Origin: Myxococcales bacterium
GTDB taxonomy: Bacteria; Myxococcota_A; Polyangia; Polyangiales; Houyiibacteriaceae
DNA: 9,226 nt
Direction: 5' to 3'
Assembly (NCBI GenBank): GCA_020354595.1
Contig: CP070650.1
Coordinates: 59,858 to 69,083, forward strand
Positions 6,048 to 9,226 of the stretch are shown one piece after another. Position 1 is the stretch's first letter; each line of letters starts with the position of its first letter. Both the position numbers and the translations under genes were made by a program. The notes beneath the pieces were generated by a model, which searched no databases, had not been told where the DNA came from, and was given only the letters and a program-made list of their open reading frames with translations.

Positions 6048-7232
6048 ATGGTCTTCGGACGGCGGCGATGGATGAGGGCGGCGGCGGCTGCAACGCTCAG
6101 TGCCGCAGCGCCCGCTCTTACGCGCGCGGAAGGGAGCAAGCGCATGACGCTATTTTTGGCCGGTGACGTCATGACGGGGCGCGGCATCGATCAGGTCCTG
6201 CCCCACCCGAGCCACCCTCGCATCTACGAGCACTACGCGAAAAGCGCGCTCGAGTACGTGCGCTTGGCAGAGCGGAAGAACGGCTCGATCGGCAAGCCGG
6301 TGCCGTACGCATACATCTGGGGCGATGCGCTCGGTGAGCTCGAGCGCCGCGCCCCCGAGGCGCGCATCATCAACCTCGAAACGGCAATCACCAAAAGCGA
6401 TGAGCCCGCGCCAAAGGGGATCAACTACCGGATGAATCCCGAGAACGTGCCTTGCTTGACCGCGGCAAAGATCGATTGCTGCGTCCTCGGGAACAATCAT
6501 CTACTGGACTGGGGAGAGGCTGGATGCGTCGAGACACTCGACGTCCTGAGGGAAGCTGGAATCAAGACGGCTGGCGCGGGTCGTCAGGCGGAGCAGGCAG
6601 CCTCGCCGGCTGTGCTTCGAACGAAGCGCGGTCGAGTGCTCGTCTTTGGCTTTGGATCGGTGACGAGCGGTGTGCCTCGAAGCTGGGGGGCAACGGCAAC
6701 ACGCCCTGGCATCAACTTTTTGCCCGACTTGTCCGTGAAGACAGCACGCCGCATCGGAAAGCAGGTGCGCGCACACCGACAGGACAAAGACATCGTGGTT
6801 GCATCGATCCACTGGGGTGGGAACTGGGGCTACGAAGTCCCATCGGAGCAGCGGGCCTTTGCACAGGCGCTCGTCGATGAGGCCAACGTAGACGTCGTTC
6901 ATGGCCACTCCTCCCATCACCCCAAGGGAATCGAAATCTACCGCGGCAAACCGATCCTCTACGGCTGCGGAGACCTCATCAACGACTACGAGGGTATTTC
7001 CGGGCACGCCAGCTATCGCGGAGAGCTCGGCCTCATGTATTTCGTGTCGATGAATCGCGATACGGGTCGGCTCGACCGCTTGGAAATGGTGCCGTTGCAG
7101 ATGAAGCGGTTTCGGTTGCATCGAGCGTCGAAAAAAGACGCGGTGTGGCTTCGAGACACGCTCGCCCGCGAAGGGAAGAAGCTCGGCACGGGTGTCACCC
7201 TCACCCAAGACAACACGCTGCAACTCACCTAG
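6048..7232 (+). CDS. CapA-family (PGA_cap) metallophosphatase-fold protein with Tat-like signal
   Basis: Protein of 394 residues matching the CapA/poly-gamma-glutamate capsule family, which has a calcineurin-like metallophosphatase fold. Motifs in order: GDVMTGRG (39-46), NLETAIT (109-115), LGNNHLLDWG (147-156), SIHWGGNWG (253-261), VVHGHSSHHPKG (283-294) and YGCGDLIND (305-313). These supply the Asp, Asn, His and Glu residues expected around a two-metal site. The leader RRRWMR followed by an Ala-rich stretch (residues 5-25) resembles a twin-arginine signal (RRxFLK-like), so export in folded, metal-loaded form is likely. The ATG at 6048 is supported by AGGAG nine bases upstream. Family members take part in poly-gamma-glutamate handling or in cell-wall and capsule-related hydrolysis, but no PgsB/PgsC-type synthetase gene is present here, so a capsule role should not be assumed. 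It ends 16 bases before the stop of the convergent truC-like gene, and no hairpin-plus-T-run terminator is visible between them. Confidence 0.9.
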   Translation: MVFGRRRWMRAAAAATLSAAAPALTRAEGSKRMTLFLAGDVMTGRGIDQVLPHPSHPRIYEHYAKSALEYVRLAERKNGSIGKPVPYAYIWGDALGELERRAPEARIINLETAITKSDEPAPKGINYRMNPENVPCLTAAKIDCCVLGNNHLLDWGEAGCVETLDVLREAGIKTAGAGRQAEQAASPAVLRTKRGRVLVFGFGSVTSGVPRSWGATATRPGINFLPDLSVKTARRIGKQVRAHRQDKDIVVASIHWGGNWGYEVPSEQRAFAQALVDEANVDVVHGHSSHHPKGIEIYRGKPILYGCGDLINDYEGISGHASYRGELGLMYFVSMNRDTGRLDRLEMVPLQMKRFRLHRASKKDAVWLRDTLAREGKKLGTGVTLTQDNTLQLT

Positions 7233-7248
7233 GTGGTCTGTACAGCGG

Positions 7249-7974
7249 CTATCGCAACTGAAGGCCGAGTAGGTCTTCCGGCACGCCGGCACGCCCTAGC
7301 GGTTCGCGAAGATCCTCTGGGACGGTGCTTTCGAACACGACGCGCTCGCCAGTGGTCGGGTGCGTGAGAGACAAGCGTTGCGCGTGGAGGGCGAGGCGAT
7401 AAAGGCCGAGCTCGATTCGATAGCTGCGGTTCTCGATGCCCTTGCCGTACCTGACATCACCCGCGATGGGGTGGTTGATGCGCCGGAGATGGCGGCGGAT
7501 CTGATGACGCCTTCCAGTGAGGGGTCTCGCCCGGACCAGCGAAACCCGGACGATGTCGGATGCAAACAGCGTCTCGTACTCGGTCACGGCCTCGACGTCC
7601 GGGCCCCCTTCGCGCTTTTCCATCGGGCTGTCGATCACCCCGTGCGGCGGTGGCTTTCCGCGGACCAACGCAAGATAGGTCTTGTCGACCTCGCGGCGGT
7701 TAAACGACTCCTGCAGCGTACGGGCGTGCTCCGGTGAAAGCGCAAACACGAGCACGCCGCTGGTCGCGCGATCGAGTCGGTGCACCGGATACACCCACTG
7801 GCCGATCGCGTTTCGCGTGAGATTGAGCGCGAACGTCGACCCCTGGTCGTCGCCGCGGTGGACCGACAAACCCGTCGGCTTGTCAACGACGACGATGGCG
7901 TCATCGCAGTAGATCACGTCGATCGAGGTGGGGATGGCGGCCGCGCGGGCCTCGCCGGGGTCAGAGCGTTGCAC
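7249..7974 (-). CDS. truC: tRNA pseudouridine synthase of the RluA family, TruC-like
   Basis: Predicted to isomerise uridine to pseudouridine in RNA; E. coli TruC modifies U65 in the acceptor stem of tRNA. The 241 residues include the RluA-family signature PVHRLDRATSG with catalytic Asp68, an early DDAIVVVDKPTGLSVH strand, and TGRRHQIRRHL (153-163) with NHPIAGD downstream. The combination PVHRLDR-x-TSGVL, TGR-x-HQ-x-RRHL and a closing LALHAQRLSLTHP follows TruC more closely than RluA, RluC or RluD. There is no N-terminal S4 domain, which also fits TruC. The start is GTG at 7974, with AGGA (7982-7985) seven bases upstream on the coding strand. The next gene on this strand ends 53 bases upstream, so the two may share a message. 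The 3' end converges on the CapA-like gene. Confidence 0.9.
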   Translation of the reverse strand: MQRSDPGEARAAAIPTSIDVIYCDDAIVVVDKPTGLSVHRGDDQGSTFALNLTRNAIGQWVYPVHRLDRATSGVLVFALSPEHARTLQESFNRREVDKTYLALVRGKPPPHGVIDSPMEKREGGPDVEAVTEYETLFASDIVRVSLVRARPLTGRRHQIRRHLRRINHPIAGDVRYGKGIENRSYRIELGLYRLALHAQRLSLTHPTTGERVVFESTVPEDLREPLGRAGVPEDLLGLQLR

Positions 7975-8027
7975 GTCCCTTTCCTAGCACTCGCAAAAAG
8001 GAGATCTCACATTCAGCGAGAGTCCTC

Positions 8028-9226
8028 CTACGTCCCCAGGTCGCCGTGCACCATTTCGGCGACGTTGAAGCCGGAATCGACGGCTTGATGGGTGCCCGCG
8101 CCTCGACCACCTGCGTCGCAGCCGACGAGGTAGAGGCCAGGGAGCGGGGTTCGCGGGCTCGGCTTGGACTTGCCGACCTGGCCCACGATTTGCGCGATGC
8201 CCACGGCCTCGCCGCCGCGGCCGGGCAACACTGAATCGCGGCTCAAGCCTGAAATCGCTTTCGCGCCGTAGGGCTCCTTCCGGATGATGTGGTTTTTCAG
8301 ATCCGGCCAGAGCTCGTCGAGAATCTGCTCGCCGCGGCGAACGGCTTCTTCACCCATGCCGGACTCCGGATCGGGAGAACAGAAAACCTGACAGTTGGCG
8401 ATCTGATGCCCCGGCACCGGCGAAAGGCCTGGATCGAACTCCGATGGAACGTCGATGCAGATGAGCGGCACATCGGGCCAGCTTCCGTTTTCCATGGCCT
8501 CGTAGCGCTCGTCGTCGAGCCAGCTCTGGTCGGAGAAGACGGGAATGAGCGCCGCGTCGAAGATGCGCTCGTCGAGCACGTAGCGGTAACCAGCGATCGC
8601 CCAGCTCGGCTCGAGTGACTTCACGCGCTCGACGTACTCGGCCGGAAAGTGCTCGGAGCCAGCGAGCTTCAGCACCGTGGGCTGGATTCCGGCGTTCGAA
8701 ATGACGGCTCTGCAGCGAAGGACGCCTTCTTCGGTTTCCACGCCGACCGCACGACCGCCCTCGATCGCGATTCGGATGACGCGTTGCTTGGGCAGGTAAA
8801 CGCCACCGTGCTCGACCACGTAGTCCGCGCAGGCCTCAGCAAGACGTCCGTAGCCGCCTACGCTGTAGCGCCCGGCGCCGCCCATGGCCTGCTGCCGCAT
8901 CGTGAGGATCGCCTCGGATGCAGCCAACCGATTCACCGGTACGACGAAGAGCGTGTTGAGGTTCATGCAGATCTGGCTCTGCAGGCCTTTTGGAAGCTCG
9001 AACTGGCTCATCCAGTCGAGCATCCCGACGTCGTCGAGCTCCTCGATCTCCTCGTCTTCGAGCGAGAGGATTGTAGTGTAGAGGTTGGCCAGCGCTTCGA
9101 GGTCTTCGTCGCTTGCCCCAAAGACGCGCTGGAGGTTTTCCATCTCCTCGGGGGCACCTGTCATCACCAGTGGGCTGTACATCACCCGCCACTCTCCGGT
9201 TGGCGCTTTGTAGCGAATCGACGCCG
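8028..9226 (-). CDS. FAD-dependent oxidoreductase, phytoene dehydrogenase/CrtI-like, N-terminus outside the window
   Basis: The frame is open from the stop at 8028 to the right edge at 9226 (398 residues). The segment before the first GTG/ATG (RYKAPTGEWR) also reads as protein, so translation begins beyond the window and the GTG at 9185 is internal. The C-terminal part of a large flavin amine-oxidase/phytoene-desaturase fold is visible: SVGGYGRLAEACADYVVEHGG (8837-8899 area), the substrate/FAD strand pair VGVETEEGVLRCRAVISNAG, and the closing FAD-binding signature LPGLYLVGCDAGGRGAGTHQ with AVDSG. The N-terminal GxGxxG dinucleotide motif is expected upstream and cannot be checked. The family includes carotenoid desaturases and isomerases, retinol saturases and many uncharacterised members. 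With no carotenoid gene in view, the substrate is unknown. It lies upstream of the truC-like gene on the same strand with a 53-base gap that shows no terminator. Confidence 0.85.
   Translation of the reverse strand, partial: ASIRYKAPTGEWRVMYSPLVMTGAPEEMENLQRVFGASDEDLEALANLYTTILSLEDEEIEELDDVGMLDWMSQFELPKGLQSQICMNLNTLFVVPVNRLAASEAILTMRQQAMGGAGRYSVGGYGRLAEACADYVVEHGGVYLPKQRVIRIAIEGGRAVGVETEEGVLRCRAVISNAGIQPTVLKLAGSEHFPAEYVERVKSLEPSWAIAGYRYVLDERIFDAALIPVFSDQSWLDDERYEAMENGSWPDVPLICIDVPSEFDPGLSPVPGHQIANCQVFCSPDPESGMGEEAVRRGEQILDELWPDLKNHIIRKEPYGAKAISGLSRDSVLPGRGGEAVGIAQIVGQVGKSKPSPRTPLPGLYLVGCDAGGRGAGTHQAVDSGFNVAEMVHGDLGT

Noticed and set aside
7233..7248. A bidirectional terminator between the convergent CapA-like and truC-like genes.
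   Set aside because: The gap is only 16 bases, and neither it nor the flanking ends contain a clear stem with a T-run.
8060..8135. Cysteine in the C-terminal FAD signature (VGCDAGGRG) of the oxidoreductase as an unusual substitution.
   Set aside because: The aspartate is retained one position later and phytoene-dehydrogenase-like proteins vary here, so it cannot be called abnormal from one sequence.

Overview
The window is GC-rich, gene-dense bacterial DNA with no sign of phage, plasmid, transposon, tRNA, rRNA or CRISPR. The GC-biased codon use, the lipoproteins rich in proline and glutamate, and a TonB/AgmX-like C-terminal fold in a lipoprotein suggest a Myxococcota-type (former deltaproteobacterial) chromosome. 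This taxonomic call is an inference from style, not from a marker gene.

Layout. The left edge holds a minus-strand lipoprotein cut by the window end (1-420). Next to it, also on the minus strand, is an AraC-type regulator (485-1258). A short divergent promoter region (1259-1369) separates the regulator from a plus-strand run of five genes. These are a glycyl radical enzyme (1370-3874), its radical-SAM activase (3871-4779, overlapping by 4 bases), a repeat-bearing lipoprotein with a TonB-like domain (4805-5509), a two-CBS-domain protein (5582-6031) and a CapA-type metallophosphatase-fold protein with a Tat-like leader (6048-7232). The run meets, 16 bases later, two minus-strand genes that read toward it: truC-like tRNA pseudouridine synthase (7249-7974) and, upstream of it, a phytoene-dehydrogenase-like FAD oxidoreductase whose N-terminus lies beyond the right edge (8028-9226).

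How the genes work together. The centre of interest is the AraC / glycyl radical enzyme / activase module. It looks like a self-contained, substrate-induced anaerobic catabolic or fermentative step: the regulator senses a small molecule, the activase installs the glycyl radical, and the enzyme acts through a cysteine thiyl radical. The enzyme keeps the Cys-x-Glu pair and the C-terminal glycyl radical motif. Its active-site string is GCSET rather than the GCVEP typical of glycerol, propanediol and choline radical eliminases, and it has an extra cysteine four residues before the catalytic one. Its substrate cannot be read from sequence alone. An arylacetate-decarboxylase-like or still undescribed specificity is possible. 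The intergenic region carries a long interrupted dyad (possible operator) and a GC-rich hairpin that ends next to the enzyme's ribosome binding site. The other genes look like ordinary envelope and housekeeping functions with no clear functional link to the radical module.
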